Assembly: GCF_030527965.1 (NCBI RefSeq)
Contig: NZ_JAUMZU010000008.1
Location: 1 to 64,000, forward strand
Length of the DNA stretch: 64,000 nt
Reading direction: 5' to 3'
From: Neisseria sp.
GTDB lineage: Bacteria > Pseudomonadota > Gammaproteobacteria > Burkholderiales > Neisseriaceae
Shown: positions 28,813-37,321 of the stretch, one piece after another
How positions within the stretch are numbered: position 1 is the first letter of the stretch
How the letters are laid out: the number at the start of each line of letters is the position of its first letter
Made by a program: the position numbers and the translations under genes
Notes under the pieces: generated by a model
Told to the model about the DNA's origin: nothing
The model's input: the letters and a program-made list of their open reading frames with translations, nothing else
Databases searched by the model: none

Positions 28813-28848
28813 AAGGCCTGGTCTGAGAATCTTGTTCAGACAGGCCTG
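28813..28848 (+). promoter_or_regulatory. DUS-derived hairpin in the mtrC leader
   Basis: AGGCCTG-G-TCTGA-G-AA pairs with TTCAGACAGGCCT. The left arm carries two single-base differences from the DUS. It lies between the promoter at 28764 and the mtrC ribosome site, with no U-run after it, so it is not a simple terminator. Confidence 0.5.
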
Positions 28849-28900
28849 AAACTCATTTCACGCATACTTCAGTTGGTTTATTTCAAGACAGGATATACAT

Positions 28901-30181
28901 ATGACTCACATCAATGCCTCCAAAAAAGCTTGGCGCATAGCAACGCTGGCGGCGGCCATCGTTTTGGCCGTGTCAGCCTGTGGACAAAAAGAAGACGCGG
29001 CGCAGGGCGCGTCAAAAGGCGGAGCGGAGCAAAGTCAGAGCAATCAGGCGCCGGCACCTGTTGTCGGAGTGGTAACCGTGCAGCCGCAACAGGTAACGGT
29101 TAGTACGGATTTGCCGGGCCGGCTGGAATCGCGCCGTTCCGCCGATATTCTGCCGCAAGTCAGTGGCATCATTAAAAAACGCTTGTTTCAAGAAGGCAGT
29201 TATGTTCATGCCGGGCAGCCGCTCTTCCAATTGGATGATGCGACTTATGCGGCCGCGCTGGAGAGTGCCCGCGCCCAATTGGCTTCCGCTCAGGCAACCT
29301 TAGCCAAAGCAAACGCCGACGTTACGCGTTACAAACCGTTGGTTCAGGCCGATGCCATCAGCAAACAAGAATATGACGCAGCCGTAGCCGCCAAGCGCTC
29401 AGGTGAAGCTAGTGTGAAATCCGCCAACGCGGCGATTAAATCGGCTCAAATCAATGTGAACTATTCGCGCATCACGGCGCCAATTTCCGGTTATATTGGT
29501 CAATCTTATGTTTCGGAAGGTACTTTGGTTAGCACGGGCAGCACCACGAAACTGGCCACCATCCAGCAAACCAATCCTATGTACGTTAATTTAACCCAGT
29601 CTGCCACCGATGTGATGAGGCTGCGTCAGGATATTGCCGACGGCAAGATGAAAGCGGTAAACGGCGGGGTGGAAGTAGACATCAAGCTGGAAAATGGCAA
29701 AACCTATGCGCATAAAGGTCGATTGTTATTTGCCGATCCTACGGTCAACGAAACGACCGGCCAAGTTACGCTGCGTGCCGAAGTGCCAAATCCCGATAAT
29801 GTATTGCTGCCGGGATTGTACGTTCGCGTAAGCCTGCCGCAGGCGGATATGGAGCATGTATTTGTTGTGCCGCAACAAGCGGTAACGCGCGGCAAACAGG
29901 ATACGGTGATGATTGTGAATGCGCAGAACGGCATGGAACCACGTGTGGTGACCGTTGCTCAGCAGCAAGGCAGCAACTGGATTATTTCAGACGGCCTGAA
30001 AGCGGGTGATAAAGTTATTGTAGACGGCACGATGATTGCCGGTATCACGGGGGCGAAAAAAGTAACACCGAAAGAATGGACGCCCGCAACTGATGCATCG
30101 ATGCAGCAACAATCTTCCGCTGCCAAAGCGGCTTCCGCTCCTGCCGACAATGCACAGACCGCATCCGCTGAAAAGAAATAA
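28901..30181 (+). CDS. mtrC: Efflux periplasmic adaptor lipoprotein MtrC
   Basis: A 426-residue RND membrane fusion protein. The signal peptide has lipobox VSAC (Cys about residue 27). The lipoyl/hairpin region includes LPGRLESRRSADILPQVSGIIKKRLFQEGSYVHAGQPLFQLDD, the alpha-hairpin, SRITAPISGYIGQSYVSEGTLV, and a beta-barrel with NETTGQVTLRAEVPNPDNVLLPGLYVRV. It links MtrD in the inner membrane to MtrE. First gene of mtrCDE, with 11 nt to mtrD. Confidence 0.96.
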   Translation: MTHINASKKAWRIATLAAAIVLAVSACGQKEDAAQGASKGGAEQSQSNQAPAPVVGVVTVQPQQVTVSTDLPGRLESRRSADILPQVSGIIKKRLFQEGSYVHAGQPLFQLDDATYAAALESARAQLASAQATLAKANADVTRYKPLVQADAISKQEYDAAVAAKRSGEASVKSANAAIKSAQINVNYSRITAPISGYIGQSYVSEGTLVSTGSTTKLATIQQTNPMYVNLTQSATDVMRLRQDIADGKMKAVNGGVEVDIKLENGKTYAHKGRLLFADPTVNETTGQVTLRAEVPNPDNVLLPGLYVRVSLPQADMEHVFVVPQQAVTRGKQDTVMIVNAQNGMEPRVVTVAQQQGSNWIISDGLKAGDKVIVDGTMIAGITGAKKVTPKEWTPATDASMQQQSSAAKAASAPADNAQTASAEKK

Positions 30182-30192
30182 GGATACGTTAA

Positions 30193-33100
30193 ATGGCTAA
30201 GTTTTTTATCGACCGTCCCATCTTTGCATGGGTGATTGCGATATTCGTTATCGCAGCAGGGATTATCGGCATTACCAATCTGCCGATTTCCCAATATCCT
30301 TCCGTAGCAGCGCCGACCATCACGCTGACGGCACAATATCCCGGTGCCTCGGCTAAAGTGATGGAAGACAGCGTACTCTCCGTTATCGAACGCAATATGT
30401 ATGGCGTGGAAGGGTTGGACTACATGACCACGTCTGCGGATTCCAGCGGACAAGGTACGGTCAGTCTGACCTTTACTCCCGAAACCAATGAAGATTTGGC
30501 ACAAGTGGATGTGCAGAACAAGCTGTCGGAGGTAACCGCAAGTTTGCCTGCAACCGTGCAACAATACGGTGTAACCGTATCCAAATCGCGCTCCAATTTC
30601 TTAATGGTGGTCATGCTGTCTTCCAATACGCAGAGTACGGAAGACATGAACGATTACGCCCAGCGTAACGTTGTACCTGAGTTGCAACGTATCGAGGGCG
30701 TCGGTCAAGTCCGCCTGTTTGGTGCGCAGCGAGCCATGCGGGTTTGGGTAGATCCGAAAAAACTGCAGAATTACAATTTGTCTTTTGCAGACGTTTCTTC
30801 CGCCATCAGCGCTCAGAATGCCCAGATTTCCGCCGGCTCTTTGGGTGCATTGCCTTCCGTCAGCGGTCAGACCATTTCGGCCACCATCACTTCTCAAGGC
30901 CAATTAAGCACGCCTGAAGAGTTTGGCAATATTGTTTTGCGATCAACCACTACCGGTGCCAATGTTTATCTGAAAGATGTGGCGACTGTGAGTTTGGGTA
31001 GTGAAAGTTATTCAACTTCCACTAAGCTTAACGGCGTCAATACAACCGGTATGGCCGTGATGCTGTCTAACAGCGGCAACGCAATGGCAACCGCTTCTGC
31101 GATTCGTACCAAATTGGATACTTTGCAGAAGTATTTTCCCAGCGGCATGACATGGAGTGCACCTTACGATACTTCCAAATTCGTTCAGCTTTCGATTGAA
31201 AAAGTCGTACATACGCTGATTGAAGCGATTGTGTTGGTATTCCTGGTGATGTTCCTGTTCTTGCAGAACTTCCGCTATACCTTGATTCCTACGATTGTTG
31301 TGCCGATTTCTTTGTTGGGTGCGTTTGCCGTTATTTCCTATTTTGGGATGTCGATTAATGTGCTCACCATGTTTGCGATGGTCTTAGTTATCGGTATTGT
31401 GGTCGACGATGCGATTGTCGTGGTGGAAAACGTTGAGCGGATTATGGCAAGCGAAGGTTTGCCGCCGAAGGAAGCCACGAAAAAGGCAATGGGGCAGATT
31501 TCCGGTGCGGTTATCGGTATTACCGCCGTGTTGATTTCCGTGTTTGTACCTTTGGCCATGTTTAGCGGCGCAACAGGTAATATTTACCGTCAGTTTGCCG
31601 TTACGATGGCCGTGGCTATCGGCTTTTCCGCTTTCTTTGCCTTAACGCTAACACCGGCCTTGTGCGGCTCTTTGCTGAAGCCGATTCAGAAAGGGCATCA
31701 TGAAGAGAAAAAAGGCTTTTTCGGTTGGTTCAACCGTAAATTCACCAGCAGCACCCACAGTTATGAAGGTTGGGTTGCCAAAGTATTGCGCAAATCTTTC
31801 CGGATGATGGTGGTTTACGTCGTATTGGCCGGGGTGGGCGTGTTTATGTTGATGCGTTTGCCGACTTCTTTCCTGCCGACGGAAGACCAAGGTTATTTGA
31901 TGATGAGTATCCAGCTGCCAGCCGGTGCTACCAAAGAGCGCACGGATGCGACTTTGGAAGGCATTACCAAACTGGCCAAAGGCATGCCTGAAGTGGAAAA
32001 TGTAATCGGTGTTTCCGGCTTCAGTTTTTCAGGTTCGGGTCAGAATATGGCTATGGGCTTTATCATGTTGAAAGATTGGTCGGAGCGTACCGGAGGTGCC
32101 AGTTCCGCTTCTGCTTTGGCCGGAAAACTGACCGGTGCGGCAATGGGAACGGTAAAAGACGGTTTTGCTTTGGCCATCGTGCCGCCTTCTATTAACGAAT
32201 TGGGTAATAGTTCGGGGTTGAGTCTGTATCTGCAAGACCGCAATAATAGTGGCCATGCAACATTATTGGCAAAGCGTAATGAGTTGTTGAATAAGATGCG
32301 CCAAAGTCCGGTATTTGATGCCAGTACCGTGCGATCTACCGGTTTGGAAGATGCGCCGCAGTTGAAAATCGACATCAACCGTCAGGCTGCCGCTGCGCAA
32401 GGGATTAATTTCTCAAGCATCAGCAGCGCGTTGGGTGCAGCATTGGGCTCTTCGTATGTGAACGACTTCCCGAATAATGGCCGTTTGCAGCGCGTTATGG
32501 TGCAAGCCGATGCCGCCAGTCGTATGCAGCCTTCCGAGATATTAAACATCACGGTGCCTAATAGCCAAGGTGTGGCAGTGCCTTTGTCGACCATTGCAAC
32601 GGTATCATGGGAAAACGGTACGGAGCAAAGCGAGCGTTTTAACGGCTATCCTGCAATGCAAGTAACCGGTTCTCCGGCCTCCGGCTATTCTACGGGTGAG
32701 GCAATGGCCGAAGTACAACGTATGGTGAATGAGTTGGGTAATGGTTATAGCTTGGAATGGGGAGGTCAATCCCGTGAAGAAGCTAAGGGCGGTTCTCAAA
32801 CCATTATCTTGTATGGATTCGCCATTGCAGCCGTATTCTTGGCGCTTGCCGCTTTATATGAGAGCTGGTCGATTCCGTTGGCCGTGATTCTGGTGGTGCC
32901 GTTGGGCTTACTTGGCGCTGCGTTGGGAGCGACTGGCCGTAATCTGTTTGGTGGGCTATTTGGTGCTGAACCGGCTTATTTGAACGACATTTATTTCCAA
33001 GTCGGTTTCATTACGGTGATGGGTTTGAGTGCCAAAAATGCGATTCTGATTATTGAATTTGCCAAAGACTTGCAGGCGCAAGGCAAAACCGCGATTGAGG

Positions 33101-33438
33101 CCGCGCTGGCTGCGGCACACTTGCGATTCCGCCCGATTATCATGACTTCGTTTGCCTTTATCTTGGGCGTGGTGCCTTTGTATATTGCTTCGGGCGCCAG
33201 CTCGGCCAGCCAACGTGCCATCGGTACTACGGTATTGTGGGGTATGTTGATCGGCACGATATTGTCGGTGTTTTTGGTTCCCCTGTTTTATTTGGTGGTA
33301 CGCAAGCTGTTTAAAGAAAGCGCGCATGAGCACGAAATGGCCGCCAAACATGCCCTTGAACATGGCGTGTCCGTCGACAGTTCGGAGCTTCACTTTGATG
33401 CTGCCGAAGATGATGACAAACCGTCTGGCAAGCATTGA
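30193..33438 (+). CDS. mtrD: RND multidrug efflux pump MtrD
   Basis: A 1081-residue HAE1-family proton/drug antiporter of the inner membrane. It begins MAKFFIDRPIFAWVIAIFV. Helix 4 carries the proton-relay Asp pair in VLVIGIVVDDAIVVVENVERI, and the repeat half shows GFITVMGLSAKNAILIIEFAKD with the relay Lys. The C-terminal tail beyond helix 12 (about residues 1045-1081) is long and His/Glu/Asp-rich. In gonococci the pump exports hydrophobic agents, bile salts and cationic peptides. mtrE starts 14 nt later. Confidence 0.97.
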   Translation: MAKFFIDRPIFAWVIAIFVIAAGIIGITNLPISQYPSVAAPTITLTAQYPGASAKVMEDSVLSVIERNMYGVEGLDYMTTSADSSGQGTVSLTFTPETNEDLAQVDVQNKLSEVTASLPATVQQYGVTVSKSRSNFLMVVMLSSNTQSTEDMNDYAQRNVVPELQRIEGVGQVRLFGAQRAMRVWVDPKKLQNYNLSFADVSSAISAQNAQISAGSLGALPSVSGQTISATITSQGQLSTPEEFGNIVLRSTTTGANVYLKDVATVSLGSESYSTSTKLNGVNTTGMAVMLSNSGNAMATASAIRTKLDTLQKYFPSGMTWSAPYDTSKFVQLSIEKVVHTLIEAIVLVFLVMFLFLQNFRYTLIPTIVVPISLLGAFAVISYFGMSINVLTMFAMVLVIGIVVDDAIVVVENVERIMASEGLPPKEATKKAMGQISGAVIGITAVLISVFVPLAMFSGATGNIYRQFAVTMAVAIGFSAFFALTLTPALCGSLLKPIQKGHHEEKKGFFGWFNRKFTSSTHSYEGWVAKVLRKSFRMMVVYVVLAGVGVFMLMRLPTSFLPTEDQGYLMMSIQLPAGATKERTDATLEGITKLAKGMPEVENVIGVSGFSFSGSGQNMAMGFIMLKDWSERTGGASSASALAGKLTGAAMGTVKDGFALAIVPPSINELGNSSGLSLYLQDRNNSGHATLLAKRNELLNKMRQSPVFDASTVRSTGLEDAPQLKIDINRQAAAAQGINFSSISSALGAALGSSYVNDFPNNGRLQRVMVQADAASRMQPSEILNITVPNSQGVAVPLSTIATVSWENGTEQSERFNGYPAMQVTGSPASGYSTGEAMAEVQRMVNELGNGYSLEWGGQSREEAKGGSQTIILYGFAIAAVFLALAALYESWSIPLAVILVVPLGLLGAALGATGRNLFGGLFGAEPAYLNDIYFQVGFITVMGLSAKNAILIIEFAKDLQAQGKTAIEAALAAAHLRFRPIIMTSFAFILGVVPLYIASGASSASQRAIGTTVLWGMLIGTILSVFLVPLFYLVVRKLFKESAHEHEMAAKHALEHGVSVDSSELHFDAAEDDDKPSGKH

Positions 33439-33452
33439 AAGAAGGATGCAAT

Positions 33453-34889
33453 ATGGAAAAAATGAATTTCAAACCGGCGTTGAGCGTCTTGGCCGTTGTG
33501 CTTGCACTATCAGGCTGCACGATGATTCCCAAGTACGAGCAGCCTCAAGTGAATGTGCCGGAAACGTTTAAATACGATAAACAGCCCGAGACGGGCATCC
33601 AGGCGGCCGCGGTGGGGTGGCAGGATTATTTTGCAGACCCGCGCTTGCACAGTTTGATTGAAATTGCGCTACAGCGTAATACTGATTTGCGTACGGCAAC
33701 ACTTAATGCTGAAGCCATTCGCAAGCAATATATGATTCAAAGGGCTAATCTGTTGCCCGGAATCAATGCCACTGCTACGGGTTCTCGCGGTCGTTCGGCT
33801 AAAGATTTGAGCCAAACCGGTCAGTCAACCGTTTCTTCGTCTTACACCGTTGGTTTGGGTGTGACTTCTTATGAGCTTGATTTGTTCGGTAAGGTTCGTA
33901 GCAACACGCAAGCTGCACTGCAAAGTTATTTCAGTAGTTTGGCTAATCGTGATGCGGCGCAGCTGACTTTGGTGGCTTCGGTGGCCAAAGCTTATTTTAA
34001 TGAGCGTTATGCTGAAGCAACGATGAAACTGGCACAAGATGTGTTGAAAACCCGTGAGCAGACATACAAATTGGCCCAGCTCAGACACAAGGCGGGTGTG
34101 ATTTCCGCTATTGATTTGCGCCAGCAGGAGGCGTTGATTGAATCGGCTAAAGCGGATTACGCCAGTGCCGTGCAGGGTAGGGAGCAAGCATTAAATGCAT
34201 TGGCATTATTGCTGAATCAGCCGCTTCCGGAAAATCTGCCTGCAGGATTGCCGTTAAGCCAGCAGTTTAAAATCAATAAACTGCCGGCCGGCTTGAGTTC
34301 TGACGTTTTGCTTAACCGCCCTGACATTCGTGCCGCCGAATTTTCGCTGAAACAGGCGAATGCCAATATCGGTGCGGCACGAGCGGCCTTCTTTCCCAGC
34401 ATCAGCCTGACTAGCACCATCGGCACAGGCTCTACTGAGTTAAGCAGGTTGTTTAAAGGTGGCAACCAAACATGGGCGTTTGCTCCCACCATCAATCTGC
34501 CGATTTTCAACTGGGGCAGTAATAAAGCCAATCTCGACTACGCTAAGATTCAAAAGCAAGTTCAGGTGGTTGCTTATGAAGCTGCAGTGCAGTCGGCGTT
34601 TAGGGATGTTGCTAATGCCTTGGTTGCCCGCGAGCAATTGGATAAAACGTACGAGGCGAACCTGAAGCAAAGTAAAGCCTACACTGATGCGTTGCGTCTT
34701 GTTCGCTTGCGTTACAAACACGGTGTATCGAGTGCTTTGGATTTGCTGGATGCTGAACGCAGCAGTTATGGAGCGGATACGACGTTGCTTGCCAATCAGC
34801 TTACGCGTTTGGAAAATCTTGCCGATTTGTACAAAGTGCTTGGCGGCGGTTTGAAACGCTACACACAGGATGTTCCCGACCCGAAATAA
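33453..34889 (+). CDS. mtrE: Outer membrane efflux channel MtrE
   Basis: A 478-residue TolC-type outer-membrane lipoprotein with lipobox ALSGC (Cys about residue 20). It has two OEP repeats, each with a long helical hairpin: SYELDLFGKVRSNTQAAL in the first and LNRPDIRAAEFSLKQANANIGAARAAFFPSISL, then INLPIFNWGSNKANLDYA in the second. The start at 33453 is set by GAAGGA upstream; the frame is open to 33435, which would overlap mtrD. Last gene of the operon, followed by a DUS terminator. Confidence 0.96.
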   Translation: MEKMNFKPALSVLAVVLALSGCTMIPKYEQPQVNVPETFKYDKQPETGIQAAAVGWQDYFADPRLHSLIEIALQRNTDLRTATLNAEAIRKQYMIQRANLLPGINATATGSRGRSAKDLSQTGQSTVSSSYTVGLGVTSYELDLFGKVRSNTQAALQSYFSSLANRDAAQLTLVASVAKAYFNERYAEATMKLAQDVLKTREQTYKLAQLRHKAGVISAIDLRQQEALIESAKADYASAVQGREQALNALALLLNQPLPENLPAGLPLSQQFKINKLPAGLSSDVLLNRPDIRAAEFSLKQANANIGAARAAFFPSISLTSTIGTGSTELSRLFKGGNQTWAFAPTINLPIFNWGSNKANLDYAKIQKQVQVVAYEAAVQSAFRDVANALVAREQLDKTYEANLKQSKAYTDALRLVRLRYKHGVSSALDLLDAERSSYGADTTLLANQLTRLENLADLYKVLGGGLKRYTQDVPDPK

Positions 34890-34902
34890 GCGGTATTTTT
34901 TG

Positions 34903-34944
34903 CATGAAAAAAGCCTGTCTGAAAAATTCAGACAGGCTTTTTTA
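34903..34944 (+). terminator. DUS terminator of mtrCDE
   Basis: AAAAAAGCCTGTCTGAA and its complement are followed by a T-run (GCTTTTTTA). It is a symmetric hairpin 17 nt after mtrE. Confidence 0.85.
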
Positions 34945-34995
34945 TTTTGTTTTTCAATGATTTATGAATTATTTGAAAAAAATATCAAAAAAAAT

Positions 34996-35020
34996 GTAAG
35001 ATGCTGTAGCTTTTGGCGTC
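34996..35020 (+). promoter_or_regulatory. Candidate ECF-sigma promoter of the bufferin cluster
   Basis: GTAAG at 34996 (TGTAAG with one more base) and CGTCTA at 35017 are 16-17 nt apart, the usual -35 GTAAC / -10 CGTC layout of ECF promoters. It ends 37-40 nt before the doxX ATG. The same operon encodes an ECF sigma factor, so autoregulation is likely but inferred. Confidence 0.45.
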
Positions 35021-35059
35021 TACTCCTGCATGAACAACTTATTTTAGAAAGCACATATC

Positions 35060-35521
35060 ATGGGTCGCATGGCTTGCTTGAACCGCTTTTCCGATACATG
35101 GGGTAAAGATTTTGCGATGTTGGGATTGCGTTTGTTTACTGCTTACGAATTCTGGGAATCGGGCGTTGAAAAATGGAAGGGTGAAAACTGGTTTGCCGAT
35201 ATTCAAGATTCATTCCCGTTTCCGATTAACTTGCTTCCGGTCAATGTGAGCTGGACGATGGCAATGGGTGCCGAATTAATCGTACCGGTGTTGTTGGTAA
35301 TCGGTTTGTTCGGGCGTATAGGCGCTTTATCTTTAATGGTGGTAACGGCAGTGGCATGGGTGGCTGTGCATGGTGGCAACGGTTATAACGTATGCGACAA
35401 CGGCTACAAAATGGCTTTGATTTACATATTGGTGTTATTGCCACAAGCATTGCAAGGTATGGGTCGCTTTTCTTTAGATTATCTGTTTTTTGGTCGCCGT
35501 GCAGTAAAAAAATGCTGCTAG
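35060..35521 (+). CDS. DoxX-family membrane protein of the bufferin cluster (HvfX-like)
   Basis: A 153-residue protein with four predicted membrane helices. DoxX pattern: DFAMLGLRLFTAYEFWESGVEKWKG, SWTMAMGAELIVPVLLVIGLFGRIGALSLMVVTAVAWVAVHGG, and LIYILVLLPQALQGMGRFSLDYLFFGRR. Such proteins (HvfX, TQO-small-subunit-like) recur in MNIO/bufferin operons, where they may support redox chemistry or export; the exact role is unknown. The C-terminus ends in KKCC. First gene after the ECF-like promoter, with 67 nt to the first peptide gene. Confidence 0.8.
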   Translation: MGRMACLNRFSDTWGKDFAMLGLRLFTAYEFWESGVEKWKGENWFADIQDSFPFPINLLPVNVSWTMAMGAELIVPVLLVIGLFGRIGALSLMVVTAVAWVAVHGGNGYNVCDNGYKMALIYILVLLPQALQGMGRFSLDYLFFGRRAVKKCC

Positions 35522-35588
35522 GCTGGTTTGAAATCGAGTACGACTGAAAAGTCAATTTTGTATGTATTAATAATTAGGAGCATGAAAC

Positions 35589-35936
35589 ATGAAAAAAACT
35601 TCTTTAATCGCGTTGGCCGGTGCCATTGCTTTGGCTGGTTGTCAGGCTGGTTCCCAACATACTGCACCCGAATCAGGTGTGGCTGCACATCAGAAAGCCG
35701 GTGAAGCTAATTGTGGCGCTTCAAAAGCGGGCGAAGCCAATTGCGGTGCGGCTAAAGCTAAGGCTGGCGAAGCTAACTGCGGCGCTTCAAAAGCAGGTGA
35801 AGCCAATTGTGGTGCGGCTAAAGCTAAGGCTGGTGAAGCTAACTGTGGTGCATCTAAAGCAGGTGAAGCCAATTGCGGTGCTTCTAAAGCCAAAAAAACT
35901 GGCTATATCAATTCAAGAAGCAAAAAAATGCGTTAG
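35589..35936 (+). CDS. Lipoprotein with six EANCG repeats, candidate second bufferin-type precursor
   Basis: A 115-residue protein. The signal peptide ends in the lipobox LAGC (Cys18). A short spacer is followed by six copies of AGEANCGA(S/A)K, arranged as three 22-residue units, with Cys at 42, 52, 64, 74, 86 and 96. The tail is basic. EANCG looks like a variant of EGKCG, the motif that MNIO/DUF692 enzymes modify in bufferins, and the gene sits in a DUF692 operon with its own AGGAG ribosome site. Inference: a lipid-anchored, metal-binding peptide, perhaps cysteine-modified by BufB. It may also be an unmodified Cys-rich chelator. Confidence 0.75.
   Translation: MKKTSLIALAGAIALAGCQAGSQHTAPESGVAAHQKAGEANCGASKAGEANCGAAKAKAGEANCGASKAGEANCGAAKAKAGEANCGASKAGEANCGASKAKKTGYINSRSKKMR
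35697..35894 (+). repeat. Three tandem 66-bp coding repeats
   Basis: Units at 35697-35762, 35763-35828 and 35829-35894, each encoding two EANCG motifs. Unit length is 22 codons, so gain or loss of units keeps the frame. Copies differ mostly at third positions; the last unit encodes ASK where the others encode AAK. Confidence 0.9.
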
Positions 35937-36040
35937 AATTATTTTTGCAGTAGTAAATAAAGGCGTAATGCCTATCTGAAACAATGGTGTTATCAGGCAA
36001 CTTAAGTAATCTAAATTTAATTAATCATAAAGGAAATATC

Positions 36041-36346
36041 ATGAAAAAATCTTCTTCTTTGATCGCTTTGGCTGGTGCTTTGGCTCTTTTGGGCGGACAA
36101 AGTGCTATGGCTGCTCAAACCAAGCACACTGTTGCTGCTAAAACAGTGAAACCGGCTGCGAAAAAAGCCAAAGAAGGCACTTGCGGCGAAGGTAAATGCG
36201 GTGCTTCTAAAGCCGGCGCGCAAAAAGCCAAAGAAGGCAGCTGCGGCGAAGGCAAATGCGGCGCGTCTAAAGCTGCTGCCAAAACAGGAACCAAAGCTGC
36301 TGAAGGCAAATGCGGCGAAGGTAAATGCGGCAACAAAAGCAAATAA
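36041..36346 (+). CDS. Bufferin-type Cys-rich peptide precursor (EGKCG motifs)
   Basis: A 101-residue protein with a cleavable signal peptide (about residues 1-24, ending SAMAA), then a Lys/Ala-rich chain with three doublets EGTCGEGKCG, EGSCGEGKCG and EGKCGEGKCG (Cys 48, 53, 68, 73, 91, 96). The EGKCG motif is the hallmark of BufA2/HvfA-class RiPP precursors, whose cysteines are converted by BufB-BufC to thio-oxazole-type groups that bind copper in the periplasm. AAAGGAAA lies about 7 nt before the ATG at 36041; the open frame further upstream is not used. The bufB and bufC genes follow. Confidence 0.88.
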   Translation: MKKSSSLIALAGALALLGGQSAMAAQTKHTVAAKTVKPAAKKAKEGTCGEGKCGASKAGAQKAKEGSCGEGKCGASKAAAKTGTKAAEGKCGEGKCGNKSK

Positions 36347-36358
36347 TTGATGCTGTAA

Positions 36359-36380
36359 GGCCGCCTGTATTCGGGCGGCC
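36359..36380 (+). promoter_or_regulatory. Hairpin between precursor and modification genes
   Basis: GGCCGCC (36359-36365) pairs with GGCGGCC (36374-36380) across an 8-nt loop, and is followed directly by a DUS and an A-run without a U-run. It may stabilise the upstream mRNA or partly attenuate transcription so that precursor exceeds enzyme. Function is inferred from position. Confidence 0.45.
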
Positions 36381-36466
36381 TGTCTGAAAAATACAGGTAT
36401 CATTCTATCAATATGTTGGATGACGGCAGCTTATTGATACGGTTATACCTCTGAATAAGGATCAGG

Positions 36467-37321
36467 ATGATGAGTGTGTTAAACGGTGCAGGCTTAGGTT
36501 ACAAACGCAGTATGGCTGATGATTTCTTGCATTTAGATCGACAGACAAGCCCGATTCAATTTATCGAAATCGCTCCCGAAAACTGGCTGCGTATGGGTGG
36601 TGCCGCGCGGAAAAAATTTGATTCTGTTGCCGAGCGCTTTCCTATTGCGTGTCACGGCCTTTCCCTATCCTTGGGTGGCCAAGATCCGCTGCAAGTTGAT
36701 TTTTTAAAACAAGTCAAAACGTTTTTGAAGCAATACAAGATTGACTTTTTCTCTGAGCATTTAAGCTATTGTAGCGACCACGGCCATGTTTATGATCTGC
36801 TGCCGTTGCCGTTTACATGGGAATCAGTTCGCCATACTGCCGCGCGAATCCGCATGGTGCAGGATATCCTTGAACAACGGATTGCCGTTGAAAACACATC
36901 GTATTACGCCCATAACCCCATTGCAGAAATGAATGAAGCAGAATTTCTCAATGCGGTGGTGCACGAAGCGGATTGCGATATCCATTTGGATGTGAACAAT
37001 ATTTATGTGAACGCGATTAACCATGGCATCGTGGCATCAAAAGATTATGTCAGAGGTGTAGACTTGGCTCGGGTAACATATATGCATATGGCGGGCCATG
37101 ATGAAGAGGCCGAAGACTTGTTAATCGATACTCATGGCCAACCGGTGTGTGAAGACGTATGGGATTTGTTTGCCTACACTTGCCGCCGTTTACCGCACAG
37201 CGTGCCGACTTTACTGGAACGTGATAGTAATTTCCCCCCGTTTGCAGAACTTGAAGCCGAAGTCGGTCGTATTGCTGCGATTCAGCAACAAGTGGAGAAA
37301 GAACGTCATGCAGCGGCATAA
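36467..37321 (+). CDS. bufB: MNIO (DUF692) bufferin-modifying enzyme BufB
   Basis: A 284-residue TIM-barrel, multinuclear non-heme iron oxidative enzyme. Likely ligands visible in order: His63 ([10 protein letters not shown]), Glu97/His98 (FSEHLSY), Glu142 (VENTSYY), His173-Asp175-Asn177 ([10 protein letters not shown]), His207/His211 (MHMAGH), Asp221-His223 (DTHG) and Glu251/Asp253 ([10 protein letters not shown]). Family members convert Cys in RiPP precursors to thio-oxazole-like groups. Adjacent ATGs at 36467 and 36470 are both possible; AAGGA lies 5 or 8 nt upstream. The last 14 nt overlap bufC. Confidence 0.92.
   Translation: MMSVLNGAGLGYKRSMADDFLHLDRQTSPIQFIEIAPENWLRMGGAARKKFDSVAERFPIACHGLSLSLGGQDPLQVDFLKQVKTFLKQYKIDFFSEHLSYCSDHGHVYDLLPLPFTWESVRHTAARIRMVQDILEQRIAVENTSYYAHNPIAEMNEAEFLNAVVHEADCDIHLDVNNIYVNAINHGIVASKDYVRGVDLARVTYMHMAGHDEEAEDLLIDTHGQPVCEDVWDLFAYTCRRLPHSVPTLLERDSNFPPFAELEAEVGRIAAIQQQVEKERHAAA

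Noticed and set aside
35620-35979. Alternative frame through the EANCG repeats, rich in Leu/Lys/Val
   Set aside because: It arises from the 66-bp repeats read out of frame; it has no signal peptide or ribosome site.
35690-36342. Minus-strand APQLASPA and PHLPSP repeat frames
   Set aside because: They are mirror images of the Cys-rich repeats on the plus strand and lack starts with ribosome sites.
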